A stretch of 64,000 nt of DNA from Tanypteryx hageni (GCA_028673005.1 CM054117.1:49011370-49075369), one strand, 5' to 3'. Positions 9,753 to 22,534 are shown, numbered from the stretch's first letter. The notes: generated by a model not told the origin, from the letters alone. Program-made: numbers and translations.

Positions 9753-11135
9753 CAAAACAAGATGATCCAAACGGCAATTATGACGCCTACTTTCCATTTA
9801 ATGATTTATTTAATACTCATATTAGCTTTAATAGCTTTAAAAATCACCGAGGATATGTAGCTCTTTGTGTTCTCAAATTTCATAATTTAGTGTTATAAAA
9901 TATTGCAAATACATTCGAACGGAAAACTAAATTGATCCCACGCATTTGTGCGGCAAAAATAACGCGTGTATGCGCTAGGCCATTGTTTCGCAACCTTTTT
10001 CTAGGAAGTACCCTTTCGGGGTACTTCGGTTAAAAGAAGTACCCCGAGACAATTTTACAGGTACAAGTGACCCCCGCTTAATGCGGAGAATGCGTTCCTG
10101 ACAACTCCGCGTCGAGAGAAAATCCGCGTCCGACTGGGATACTATAAACCCTTAAGCGTGCGAAGGGAAATAATTTTACAAATGCTATTTTTGAGCCCAC
10201 AACAAAGTAAAAATATATTATCATTGGATTGTATTGTCATTCATTAGAGAAATAATAAAATTACGTGATAAATAATATGACAAAAAAGCATAATTTATAA
10301 TTAAAGGACATCACCTGAAATCTTTCCTGGGACACCTATGGGGATCTATGGGCCTCTGCGTTAAAATAAAAGAGCCCACGCTCGAGTGCTTGGCTTTTTT
10401 TTCGCTTTTTCGCTGTTTTTCAGTATTAAAAGAAAAGTAAAATCATAATCTCCATTAAAGAAATATTTTAACCTAAGTTATTTTTTCTTCCACTGAAGGG
10501 GTTTAAAACATAAATGTTCGAAGTGATTATGAAAGTTGGTAAAAATAATAAATCACTGCGAAATTGAAAACAAAAAATTAGTTTCTTCGAAATTCCAGAG
10601 GTGGCTACGTACTCCCAGACATACTCCCGCGTACTCTTAAACACTGTGTTAGACTATACCGAATCTGAGTCCAACAATAGTCGTTGCTATGGAAACACTC
10701 TCGTAATGAGTGACAAAAACTGCAATGACGCCAGTATTTACACAAAATTCAAAGAAATACGATCTATAAGCGCAATCCTCCGTAAAAATTAGAATCTTCA
10801 TTCCTTTGCTCAGAGAATAGTACAATTCCCCCTCTGATATTAAAATTCAAAGATATATTAATGTGCAAGAGAAATTTACCCTGCACGATTCATTTCAGGT
10901 TTCCCATGTAAAACAAATGGGAAGGATAGTTCCTGGAATCGAACCCGGGAATTTCAATCTTCGCAACAAAAATTATCCTCTGGAGCTCGGCCCATAGGCA
11001 AGAGATTTTCACCAAGTGACATGAAAATCGGTCTATTGGTTCAAAAGTTAATAGGGGGGGGCGGACATACGGACAGACAGACACAACGACAAAACTATAA
11101 GCGTATTTCCATTCTGGAAAGTAGGTAAGAAATTT
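9753..11135 (+). repeat. Dispersed repeat family E, copy 2 (interrupted)
   Basis: Family E runs from 9753 to about 9980, is broken by a hAT-like insertion, and resumes at about 10647-11135. The inverted copy at 21824-22530 reads continuously across the junction, with text matching AACGCRTGTAYG on one side and CATACCGAATCTTAG on the other. It ends in the (GACA)n tract and GAAAGTAGG. Confidence 0.8.
9981..10646 (+). mobile_element. hAT-like non-autonomous element L in family E
   Basis: It begins CATTGTTTCGCAACC and ends AAACACTG, i.e. inverted ends of the CAGTGTTT type common in hAT elements. The flanking octamers CGCTAGGC (9973-9980) and TGTTAGAC (10647-10654) agree at five of eight positions, all three differences being transitions, as expected of an old 8-bp target duplication. 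The continuous paralogue near 22.25-22.35 kb supports an insertion here. No transposase is encoded. Confidence 0.65.
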
Positions 11136-11139
11136 CATC

Positions 11140-14100
11140 AGTGTTATTCGCCAGAGTCCATCAGAAAAATCATCAAATGTTGCCGCCAAAAGTAAATTTT
11201 CAAAACATATATTGATATACAAGAAAATTTCAACATGCACGTGTCATACCGCCGATCAATATTTTGGAGAATACATGAAGATTTCTTTGCATTTAAGTTC
11301 GCCTACGGTTCGCTCGCCATCTTAAAGTTGATGCATCTACCCATCTGTTATCGGGGCCGTCCTTCGCTAACTGACCTATGCGGACGAATCCGCTTTGGTT
11401 TCGTGCACCTTATTTCCCACCGCAGGTCGCAGCAATTTGCGGGAGGGAGTGTGCGTGAGTGAATGAATTCTTCTCTTTCTCTCTCTCAAAGAGGTACGAT
11501 GAACTAAGAATCGCGAAACGGCTGTGTCTTATACAACCGGTTATGATTCCATTTTTTCCGCAAGAGGGGCAATTCACGGCTGATGCAATTTATTATCAAC
11601 CGAAAGGAAACAGGAAAAGGTGATTTGAGCCGTTTTTTTATTATTATTTCTCCCGTTGCAATAAGTTATTCTCTCGCGCAAGCTGCGCTCAAGACGTACT
11701 CTTGTAAGACCATTTTGAAAAAATTGTCTATCTCGGGATAAAACCTTGTTCGTTCAAAATAAATACGAGCGACAATAGAGGATGCGAAATATTAATAAAG
11801 TTGTGATATTATTTTTACGTAGAATTTTACTAGTTATTAAAATTGAATTAAAAGAAACATGGTGATTTGTGCAGCCCCAAAATATTCGTGATGTAAAAAA
11901 CTAGTCCAATAGTAGATTTCGCTTCGCTCGTTTGTAAGATCCGTGTCGTTATTCCACAGAAATTTACTCCGTCTTCTGTTTAATTTTAAAAGTTCATGAA
12001 TATATTCTTATGATTTCTATTAAGTATTTACCGCAAGGCGATGCGAATTAGCATTGCTTTGTTATCCGAATATGTATTTTTTGAGGCAAAACAACAGATC
12101 TAAGATCACATTCCTATCTCATACATTATTCTTTTATAATGTTTTTCGTTTTATTTCGGTCGATTAGAAAGAATGCGACAACAATAATCTGAAAAATCTG
12201 AATTTGGGATTCCGTTAAATCTAAAACTAAGACGAAAAAATATAGGCTCTTCCAAAAAAAAAACGAGAATAAAATTACGCTTTATTTCATGGGCCGATGG
12301 TTTCAAAACATAAAAACAACGAAACAATTATTACACTCATAAGAAGCATGATATTTGTGTGGGAAGTTAGTATGGGGTTTATGTGAGAAACGCTAACTGG
12401 AAATGATGCAGCACATTTATATTTGGATTTTAAAATAGATTACAATCGAGATACGATGGAAGAATTTTTCTAGATAATTTTGATCCGTTCCAAATTAGCC
12501 TAAAATTAGCTTGGAATTCGAAAAAACGGCCATTTTTCGCGTTAATATAACAGTGATAACTTTTATCAGCCACGAAAATTTGCGTAGTTGTCACATTTGC
12601 GAGTCCAATACATCGGAAACTAAGAGGTATTGCGAGCCAAACGGGTAGGCTTCAATGAAGAAATTAATAAATGTGTTTTAACACTTCATGATGCCTTAGC
12701 CGAGCGTTAATTCAAAAAGTAATTAAAATAAAATATTTCATGGCTCAATGTCAAAATTTCTGCCAATTATAACTTTATTATTATAATTTTAAGATTTTTT
12801 ACGATTTTTGAAATTACTTACATCATTATACAGACAACTCAACGTAACACGAAAATATTGTATAAATAAAATCAGCAACAAATAGGTTGCTATGTGAGCA
12901 AAAAAAACTAAATTTTATACAGCAATTAAAATATCGAATTTCGATATCACCAATATAGCAAAATAGTAATTGTAATAAAATAAAAAATTTTAATGTAACA
13001 TTTTAAATATATATACCTATATATTTTTTAAATTCCGATGCAAATACATAAATTATTTCCTACGCTATAACTCACGTTAATAACTTCACTGTTGACGCCC
13101 GTCTGGGCAATGCACAACTACAATCATTACGATTTAACTTGAATCTGCAGAACTCAAGAAATGGCTATCTACGCCATGTTTAAAATGTTTATATAAATTT
13201 GTAACGTTGTCCCATGTCTAAATCCAATTTGGTTTATATAATTTCATAAAGATAGCAACAGTATGGTTGCTATAAGGACGGCAGCATGACAGAATAACAT
13301 ACAAAAGATAATATATTAATAGATATCCATTGTAATCCGTTATTTCAATTGTGTGCAATTTTGTTTTTTTTTGCATAGCAATAAATAATTTGTTGATTTC
13401 ATTTTCAATAATTTTTTTTGTTGCGATCAGTTGTCCAAAGCAAACGTTCTGGTAAATTGTCTAAGTTAATGTGATAATAAAATTACAACAAATATTTGAA
13501 TGTGGTTTTATATTGCAAAATATCTATAATTGTAAACCGTCATATGACGGGAAATTACATTAGTAACAAAATAAAATCACTGATACCAATTTCATTCGTG
13601 TTTTTTCTCCAGTTTGTGATTTACGTATTCATTAAATTGTGGTAATAATAATAAAGTTTATAAACGCTTCGTGTTTGTATTGGCATACGCTCCCATTACG
13701 CCCTTCAATTTACATCTAAATAAACAAGTGAAGGTAGGTAATTAAACGAATGAGCCATAAAAATAAATCACGCCTCTTCAGATTAAGTGTGTTTGAAAAC
13801 AGTTTAACTTGGTACTTCTCGAAAATGCTGAATTACTTTTTATGCTGGAGCAAAATTTATTGCCGTTCTCGTTGCTAGGAAGAAATTTTTATTTTATTGC
13901 TCCGGGATAGACAAGCGGGTTAAAATTTACATCCCAAATGGAAGAAATGGCTCTCTAAAAGCAAACATTAGTTGCTCTCTAAAACTATAAATAGTCCAGA
14001 GCAGTCTTAACCACTCTGTTTTTTTTAATATTCTGCCTCTATAAAACTTAAACTGTTTATCGTCAATTTCCTGTAGGGGATTTTTTTCGTTAATTTTAAA

Positions 14101-15840
14101 CGCACCATTAGAATAACGGATGCATGCAATTGCCAGATATTCAGGGTTTTCTTCGAATAAAAACCCGACTGGCGCAGTGAATTATTCGAAAGGCATTGAG
14201 ACTCAATGGAAGTAATTTAGTAAATAACTGCCAAAAAGAGATAGAAAAACTGCTTATTAAAATTGCGATAGAATGTAGAGCGCAATATTTTGGCGTAATG
14301 CAATAGTCGTTCGAATGAGGCAATTTTTAAGGCCACTTAATGAATTTAAAAACCGGTAGCAAAAAATATCGTAAATTTGATCTCCAAACGCGTTGCACTG
14401 GGAAAAAATGGCGCTCGGAACGATTTCTATGTCCAATTGCTTAAGGTTCCGACCGATTCATGAGATAGCCCACACGAGTTCTGCCATTCATTGTGAGTAA
14501 GTCGGTAGGTAACACTTGAGCATCCGTCCGAATCCTTCCGCAAAGCAATGACTTGCTCAACTCGGTGGGAAAGCAACGCGAGAAACAAGTGGAGCGAAAA
14601 TGCTCCGCAGTCCATAGGCCATTAAGCAAAGTATTTATGGCTTTTATCACGGTACATGCACATTGCATAAAACGAAATGTCACGTCTATCCGATCCAGTA
14701 ATAGCTCCTTAACGTATCGATCTCTCTCGATCACCGTCAATCGAGAATCGCGACGTAAATTTACACAATGACAAAGTTACGCAATGAGCATATGTAATCA
14801 ATGAAGATATCGTTTCTAAGCGGGATTGTTTTTCAAGAGATACACATTTAACGATTTTGCAGACGAACCAGCTGTCATCTTGAAAATACACAAAGCAATC
14901 TTAAGATCGAAACGAATGTTTATCCTGAGATGACTATGGAAACACCCTAGTTTCTCCTCTGATTTATCTAAAAAAAAACTTTGTCTTCGATTATCAGAAG
15001 ATTCCAATCCGTTGTTACAGTCTATGCACCCAAGTATATCGACTTAAGAGAAAACGACCGTCAAAGTATCGTTTTTAACTGAAATGAAATGACCTTCGAG
15101 AAAGTCGACGCATCGGTTTCGTAACAATGAAGGCCTTCGCAGTATAACCACTTAAAAAAGTTTAATTGGACCCGCAATCCTCAATCTTCTCCATCGATCG
15201 AATAATTTCTTTATTTTTACAGATATTAAATTTAAGCGAGACAACCCGATATAAATCCTCTTTTCCCGTTCGTCCATTTTAACGTGAGAGTGCTCACGGC
15301 TATAACAGCCATCATCTATGGATATCTACCGCCGTTTATAAAAAAAATACCCTTCTTTCGAGATTCGAACAGTTCGTTGAATTGCGTGTATGTGATTCGT
15401 GTGAAAATATTGGTTGCATAAACTCTGTCATCCGTACGCTTCGAGTCCATAAAATAATGTCACCATTTACATAAATACGCGTTTATACACGGAATGTACT
15501 TTCTCGCAGATTAACTCTTAGCAACAATGCTGCTGTTGTTAGTTGAGAGAGCCTGGGGGATGCTGGAAGCCTAATTCGATTCGGTATAATGTCACCGGAA
15601 GCTATATACGCGAATATATGGATTATTTATATAAATATTATATTATAAATATCATATATAAAATACTATCTGAAGTGCCCGGCGTCGTCCGGACGAACTC
15701 AATATACTTCATGTACGACAAATTCTTACATGATCTGTGAAGCACCGATTAAAAAATCTATTCTCATAATCGAGATACTTCGAAAAATTTTCGTCGCGGC
15801 TAATTTAAAGACCAAGGCGTAAAAGAATGAGGTCTTATTT
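11140..15840. other. Long unrecognised stretch
   Basis: Nothing coding was recognised and no repeat shared with the rest of the window was seen. It is AT-rich, with somewhat more CpG at about 11270-11470 and 14400-15200. Open frames here (60-116 codons) lack domains, and opposing frames at 14.4-15.0 kb overlap each other. Confidence 0.4.
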
Positions 15841-15845
15841 ATGTC

Positions 15846-16634
15846 ACTACATGTTTTAAGGTCCCCTGAACACGTTTTGACATTTTTTTATTTTGATTTT
15901 TTGTGTGTTTGTCCGTCGGTGTCTGTATGTGATAGGATGTTGTGGGCGCTCTAACTCAAAAACTTACACTCGTATCAATAGTAAATTTTATATTTAAAAA
16001 GAGTACTATATAATAAAGAGCTGATTAGGTTTTGGCAACAATTGCTCAACCGGAAGTGGGTGTTTACTCTTGTCATGTTTTGGTTTTTGGCAAATAACTC
16101 TTTTAAATCTTCATAAATGTAAATGTTGTTTATTATAAACTTCATAGGTAATATTATTCTCTATAACGTTTGCTTGAAACATTTTTTCGTAGAACGCATT
16201 GTTAAGGAGATATTTTATTTATTTTTAATATTTGCTTTAATATGTGTGAATGTAAAACAGTACTGGAATAAGAGTCGTAGGAAATTTAATTTTCTGCAAC
16301 CTTTGTTAGAGACATTTTCCCATATAATGCATTGTTTAAGAGATATTTTAAAAACCAATTCTTTAGCTGCCACCAACACAGCACCTACCGGCGACTATTG
16401 TAAACAATTTACCCTTAGTTACGTCTTAGTAACGCTCCATTTTTTTTCTTTATTGTTGGAGTTTCGAGGCTATATCCAATATCAGAAGATTATGGTTTGA
16501 GTTTATTTCGGTTCTTCGTAGTCGAAAATTTTCTCGCAGTTCCTTAAAATATTTTTTATCGTTTAACCTAATTGGAATTTTTAGAAATATTACAGATATG
16601 GAGAAATTCATGTGGTGGCCACATCACATTTTTT
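15846..16634 (+). repeat. Dispersed repeat family D, copy 1
   Basis: Starts within the shared phrase AGGTCCCCTGAACACGTTTT and runs through AACTCAAAAACT, GGAAGTGGGTGTTTACTC and CTATATCCAATATCAG to GTGGTGGCCACATCA. It lacks the CTTTCTCCATA start that other copies have. The 125-codon frame at 16123-16500 lies inside it and is not a gene. Confidence 0.8.
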
Positions 16635-16639
16635 CATCA

Positions 16640-17635
16640 AAGCATTGCACGAAGGCAAAAGATTTCAGCAGAAATCTTAAACGGAAGTCATGGAAGTCAT
16701 TCAAATAAATACCCCCGCTACCAACATCGAGGAAATTTTACGAAAGATAAAACCTATCGGCTTGGATATATCATCCTCGCAATTAACGCGGAGGCATCTA
16801 AACCAATTACTACAGGCAAACAGAACAGGGGTCAAATTTTACGACATCATGGACAGTTGGAGGAAGGGAAATAACGCGAACGATGGATGGCTTATACCTT
16901 CCTTGCGCGATTCCAGCTCACGTTGAAGGATGTCTCAGTGTATGGGACGAAGTCCAGAGGTCTAGAAAGTGAGAAAAATTGAGGATTTCCAATGAGCGGA
17001 GAGGATATTCGTGAGATGAGGTCGTAACGTTTGGGGAAGGTGAAAAATAATGGGAAATTTTGAAGTCGGATCTCACTAGCATCGCCGCTCAGGCGATCGA
17101 CCTAAAAATTTACAGTTTCACAAATGTCTCTGTCTACTAAAAAAGTAACTAAAAGAATCAAATGTTTAATTACATCGCTTTCGTGAAGTCAGATATAGAG
17201 ATTAAAGCCGATGCATCTTTAAGGACATTTAGGAAATTTTCTGCGAAAGCTAAGTTTTTAATCTATGACTAAAACCGAAAAAATTAAATTTATATAAACT
17301 TATTATTATGAAATCGCGTTTTGCATGCACTAAAGGTAAAAATAAATCTAACATTCGCGCAGCTGAATGTTCCACAAAATAAAAATAGTTTTAGCTATAT
17401 AAAAGTTGTATCTTAAACGAATTAATTGTCACAACTTTTATTTGGCCAAAACTATTTTTACTTTCCTGAACATTTAAATTATGCACATTTTATATTTATT
17501 GTTTACTTTTTAGTGAATATAAAAGTTGGTTTCATTAACTTTTCATTTAAATTTTATTTTAACTTCATTCTTAATTCAAACATACCTGTCATATTTTGCG
17601 GACAGATAAAATACTAATAGTCAAATAATTGTCGG
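16640..17635. other. Unrecognised stretch next to repeat D
   Basis: Two overlapping frames (16572-16874 and 16690-16926) show no known domain. The rest is AT-rich and featureless to me. Confidence 0.35.
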
Positions 17636-17639
17636 ATGG

Positions 17640-17738
17640 AGGGGCTCTGAGGGCGAACCACGCTAGCCCGCGTGGTAAACTCGCCATGCAAACCGCGGCC
17701 CGGGTTGGATGCCAGAGGTGTCAGGTGCAGAGCCCCCT
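17640..17738 (+). other. Cloverleaf-like structured module, SINE-head candidate
   Basis: AGGGGCTCTG (17640-17649) pairs with CAGAGCCCCCT (17728-17738), closing a ~100-nt fold. Inside is a perfect 6-bp hairpin, CCACGC-TAGCCC-GCGTGG (17658-17675). TAGCCCGCGTGG resembles a Pol III A box and GGGTTGGATGCC (about 17703) a B box. It abuts hAT-like element A. It could be a tRNA-derived SINE head or another structured RNA. It does not fold as a canonical tRNA. Confidence 0.4.
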
Positions 17739-17742
17739 ACTA

Positions 17743-18897
17743 TAGGGACGGCAAGCCTATGACACTTTTGGCACGCGAGACTATTTTGATTGTCACACAA
17801 CGGATAACAAATATTTATTGACTGTCTCCTTGACATTTTTCCATTTCTGACAGAATATCAAAGACTATTTCTCGCAATTAAGTTGATAAAATAATTCGCT
17901 AATACTGACTTTTTGCGTGAGAACGAAACGCTTGTTGCTGCATAACTATCGTTCTGCCATAAATTATCTAGGACTTTTAGTTCTTTTTGGACGAAACATT
18001 GAATTTTAAATAAACGATGGATCTATTTCAGCTTTAAATCTAGGAATAGATGATCATAGTAAAACCATAAAACTATTTCTTTCTGGATGTGTTTTAAATT
18101 GGCATGGAAGCTAAATAAAGAAAGTCAATTTTTACTTTCTCCATACGTAGTATAGGGGAAAGTATTGTTTTCGTGAAAAAAAAATCGATTTCGAGATTTC
18201 AACGGAAATTCACATTTCGAGGTCCCCTGAACACGTTTTGACCATTTTTTCGATGATGTCTGTGTGTGCGCGTGTGTGTGATAGCTTGTTTGCTGGTGCT
18301 CTAACTCAAAAACTATTAATCAGGTCAATACGACCTTTTATATTTAACATTTTTATGAAAGTCAATAGAAATGATTAGTTTTTGGTAAAAATCTGTCTAC
18401 CGGAAGTGGGTGTTTACTCTTGTCGCTTATTGTCCGTTATTTTGAAATATTTACTTTAATATTTGATAAATGTAAAAATGTACTGGAATAAAAGTTGTAG
18501 GAAATTTAATTTTCTACAACCTTTGTTTGAAACATTTTCCCACATAATGCGTTGTTTAAGTGATATCTTAAAAACTAAATATTTTAGCTGCCACCATCAC
18601 GCCACCTACCGACAACTATTGCTAACAATTGACGCTTAGTTACATAGTAACGCTCCTTTTTCTTTCCTTAATTGTTGGAGCTTCGTGGCTATATCCAATA
18701 TCAGGAGGCTATGGTTTGAGTTTATTTCTGTTCTTTTTCAAGTCTTTAAATTTTTCTCTTAGTTCCTAAAAATATTTATTATCCTTTAACCTACTTGGAA
18801 TTTTTAGAAATAATACAGGTATGGAGAAAGTCATGTGGTGGCCACATCAGATTTGTATAATTTTGGCACGCGAGCAATAAAAGGTTTGCCTTCCATG
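17743..18897 (+). mobile_element. hAT-like element A, copy 2, interrupted by repeat D
   Basis: Left end TAGGGACGGCAAGCC followed by TGGCACGCGAG; right end TTGGCACGCGAG then GGTTTGCC. Copy 1 at 45680-49491 shares both ends and the intervening text. Family D (18131-18854) sits inside it, and the A text resumes at about 18855. Around 17877-17884 this copy reads straight through ATTAAGTT, where copy 1 carries element B. No transposase. Confidence 0.7.
18131..18854 (+). repeat. Dispersed repeat family D, copy 2, nested in element A
   Basis: Starts ACTTTCTCCATACGTAG and ends with a TATGGAGAAAGTCATG stretch and GTGGTGGCCACATCAG; the start and the penultimate part are inverted matches (about 14 bp). 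Element A flanks it on both sides, so D inserted later. Confidence 0.75.
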
Positions 18898-18899
18898 CA

Positions 18900-19946
18900 C
18901 TAGCATCTATTAAATCGCCTTTGTATGTCACATTCTTTGCTGAAAAAGCTCGAATCCCTTCCTTTTTAGTCACAAAATAGGTTGGCTGACGGAAAATTAT
19001 TAAATACGTTTTTATAGAGAGACGTGATTAAAATTCCAATTTAGACTGAAGCACAAGTTTTCCTTGGCACAAACACCATGATAATCCAGGTTTCATTGTG
19101 TATACGCACACGTATTTTTTGTAGTTGGTTGCTAGCCAGGGGTTTATTTTTGTCTCTGACACGGATCGAAGTTTGTTCCTGTCACGTCGCGCCCCGTTGT
19201 AATTGTGTAGCGACATTTAAGCTAGAATATTTCATATTATTCTCTGGAATTTTGAAAGAGATTTTAAATTACATTACTTTTTCAACAAGTCCGCTCGACA
19301 GGCTGGTCAGCGGTAGGGGGACGTGATGCCCACGGATCGGCGAATTCCGTTTGTATCAGGACGAGTGTTACGTAAAGCGCTTTAGCGGCGCTCTTTCATA
19401 ATTACTTATCCGGAACGCCGAGGCAAAATTAACTATCAATCACCACGCAGGCGATGCGCGTTATCCAGTTTCCGGAGCGGACAGACACTGGTCTATCGTC
19501 CCGTGCAGCTGTGAGAGTTTATTTTTAGGGTGCGGTCATGATAAATAATCAATCAATAAACGTGAAAGGAGTCTAAAAAAAACTTGATAAAAACGACGGC
19601 AGAGTTTTGAAATATTGTGGTGATATTGTTCCTAACACGAAAAATATTTCTCCTTCTCGATAAAGTTACTTCGCAACCTTCCTCGAGGTTTCTTTTGGAA
19701 TACGTGTGATCATATCATAGATAATGCATAAATATTCTGCAGTATATACATGATTTTAAAAGAATTTTTAAATAAATGGTGACTTATTTAAATAAATAAC
19801 TATACCAAATAATAATAATTTAAATAACGCCTGAGTATAAATTGTGATAAAACTCATTAAAAACTCAAAATAATTAGACTGAAACTTATTTTATTTATTG
19901 AACTTCGATATAAATAAATATGGCTTTCTAAAATGATGTACAAAAC

Positions 19947-19948
<2 letters not shown>
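18900..19948. other. Unrecognised stretch
   Basis: No gene or recurring repeat was recognised. A moderately CpG-rich patch lies at about 19310-19510. Frames of 60-82 codons occur on both strands without domains. Confidence 0.4.
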
Positions 19949-19991
<43 letters not shown>

Positions 19992-20000
19992 ATATATATA
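19949..20000. repeat. (TA)n microsatellite
   Basis: Nearly uninterrupted TA dinucleotides abutting a mariner-like MITE, whose preferred TA target this provides. Confidence 0.95.
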
Positions 20001-20290
20001 TACAGGGTGTAACAAAGTCCGTTCTCATAGGAAAATAAATTTTATTTATATTATATGTTAAAATCGAGCTACTTGTACATTCATACACATATCTATCCGC
20101 ATTATTAAACTGGTGGCGGCGCTGTGTTCTACCTTCTCGTATATATACACCACCTTTTTGAACTTCGCGTGCTTGCGGTTCGAGGATTTGCACTTGGCGT
20201 CAAAAAATTTGATGACCATTACTTCTGTTTCGCGTCGATTATTTGCATTTCGCGTCATGCGTTTGCGATGAAAAGTGTGAACTCCCTGTA
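20001..20290. mobile_element. Mariner-like MITE
   Basis: Left end TACAGGGTGTAAC and right end GTTCACACTCCCTGTA-type (reads GAACTCCCTGTA) are inverted, with the outermost TA on both sides as the Tc1/mariner target duplication. At 290 bp it is too short for a transposase; open frames inside are incidental. Confidence 0.7.
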
Positions 20291-20465
20291 CTTTTTTGTT
20301 TCGAAGTTCAGTTTAAACTTTGGCGCCCTAGAAAAAAATATTATTATTATATTATATTTATAATTATATTATATTTATGTACCATAATAAGTTTGTTGAA
20401 TTGATGATATTAATGTCGTATATAAGCTTATTAATTACTAAAGTTTTACAAATTTGTGAGGCGTA

Positions 20466-20725
20466 TATTGATCTCCATGAATAAAATCGGACATTTATAA
20501 TAAGTATCTTCACAAAATAAAACTTTCAAAGATAATTCCTCGAATCTTTTTCGTTTATATAATAAATTCAATTCCTCCCAAAATAAACTATCCAGTATTG
20601 ATCTCCATGAATAAAATCGGACATTTATAATAAGTATCTTCACAAAACAAAACTTTCAAAGATAATTCCTCGAATCTTTTTCGTTGATATAATAAATTCA
20701 ATTCCTCCCAAAATAAACTATCCAG
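20466..20725. repeat. 130-bp perfect-length tandem duplication
   Basis: Units 20466-20595 and 20596-20725 are directly adjacent and identical apart from two substitutions seen by eye. Because 130 is not a multiple of three, the minus-strand frames give the same peptide shifted between two overlapping open frames, so it is not a repeat protein. The near identity implies recent duplication. Confidence 0.9.
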
Positions 20726-20729
20726 TCCA

Positions 20730-21780
20730 GCTTGTTTATGCCAACAAAAAGCTACCTTATTCGCTTCATTAATCATGAAGCTACATGCCCATTTCAACTA
20801 TCAATTAACCTTCCTCAGAAATAATTTTCAAATTTTTAATTCTAATAATAACGTTTTTAAAATAAAACAGGTTTAAACCATATATAATTTACCTCGGGCA
20901 TACGATTTTTTAAATCCCTAAACAATCCCAGAATGATGATAATTCCATCATTAAATTAAACCAAAAAATGCGTAGCTAACCTTGGGAGCCTAAGTTGAGA
21001 TAAATTCCGTTATATATGGGTAAAACTAGGAATAAAGCGCAGGTTTACCAAGACTTACATTTCTAAGGCAATGAAGTAAAACACTACAAGAGTAAACCTG
21101 AAAAAAACATAATGCCGGGAAAGAGGAATTGCCAAAGTGATTTACTCAAGGAGTCATAAACTTGTTTAATTCATGAAAAAACGCATTAAAAGATCAAGAA
21201 AATTGAATTTCTTCCTACTCACCCAAAAGAAAGGGCAGCAAAGAGTCCTGGTTCTCCTTAAAAATTTTCTTGGCAATAAAGTTGACCGTTTTTCGTTCGA
21301 TGCTGCAAGTTCCAAGATTCTGAGATGGCCATTGAATAGGAGTCAGTCTGTATCAAATAAATAAATATTGCGCAATGTATTTTATAACAGAAAGCTCCTT
21401 GCATTAAAATCTCTTTATTTTGTAGTTAAAAACTGTGTAACAGTCAGTTATACGTGCTTTTTTTTAGCCCAAATCGAAATGTACAAGTATATAAAAACAT
21501 GCCAGTTATATGTAATAATATACCAATACGACGCAGTTTTCATTTTTGCGTAACATTTTATTATTCCGATACCTTTTTTCCCATTCAGATGGGTTTATTA
21601 GCCAAAAAATTATATTATGCATTATATAAAAGAAGGCTGAAGTTCGCCGAGACATGGTGAGTAAAAATATCGTTTGAGGAAGAAGATTAACTACAATCCA
21701 GGGTAATAATAGCCATTTTCTTAAAAATCAAACATTTTTCGAATTTTTTAAAATGCAGTAAGTGTCGATAGTATACGCCG
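20730..21780. other. Unrecognised stretch
   Basis: AT-rich, with no recognised domain or recurrent repeat. Frames at 21173-21660 (61-68 codons) are unsupported. Confidence 0.4.
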
Positions 21781-21782
21781 TA

Positions 21783-21823
21783 AAAAATCCTCATACCGTA
21801 TACAATACGGTATGAGAATTTTT
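21783..21823. repeat. Near-perfect 19-bp hairpin
   Basis: AAAAATCCTCATACCGTAT and ATACGGTATGAGAATTTTT flank a three-base loop (18 of 19 paired). It sits exactly beside the end of inverted family E copy 3. Confidence 0.85.
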
Positions 21824-22530
21824 AGCCTGCTATCCAAAATGGAAATAGGCTTATAGTTTTGTCATTGTGTCTGTCTGTCTGTCCGTCCGTCCCCCTCTAC
21901 TAACTTTTGAACCAATAGACCGATTTTCATGAAACTCGATGGAAATTTCTTGCTACATGGGCCAAGCTCCCGAGAATAGTCTTTGTTGCGAAGATTGAAG
22001 TCCAGGGTTCGATTCCAGGAACTATACTTCCCATTTGATTTATATGGGAGATCTGAAATCCATCGTGCAGGCTGATTTTCTCTTGTCCATTAATTATCTT
22101 AGAATTGTAACATCGGAGCGGGTTTTGTACTGTTATCTGAGGAAAGGAATGAAAATTCTAATTTTTATCGTAGAATTTTGCTTATAGATCGTATTTTTTA
22201 TAATTATGCGTAAATACTGGCGTTTTTGCAGTTTTTATCACTCATTACGAGAGTGTTGCCATAGCAACAACTATTGTTGGACTAAGATTCGGTATGCTCT
22301 AATACGTACATGCGTTATTTTTGCCGCACAAATACACGTGATCAATTTAATATTCCGTTCGAATGTGTTTGTAGTACTTTATAACGCTAAATTATGAAAT
22401 TTGGGAACATAAAGAGCTACATATCCGCGATGACTTTCAAGCTATTAAAGCCAATATAAATATTAAATAAATGATTAAATGGAGAGTAGGCATCATAAGT
22501 TCTGTTTGGATCATCTTTATTTTATTTGCG
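21824..22530 (-). repeat. Dispersed repeat family E, copy 3 (inverted, continuous)
   Basis: Reads, on the minus strand, through the same text as 9753-11135 without the hAT insertion, and includes the GGGTTCGATTCC B-box-like segment (near 22008) and the (GTCT)n tract near 21866-21890. It serves as the empty-site reference for copy 2. Confidence 0.85.
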
Positions 22531-22534
22531 TATC

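Noticed and set aside
16123..16500. 125-codon frame with hydrophobic segments
   Set aside because: Lies entirely inside dispersed repeat D, and the frame is not kept in the other copies.
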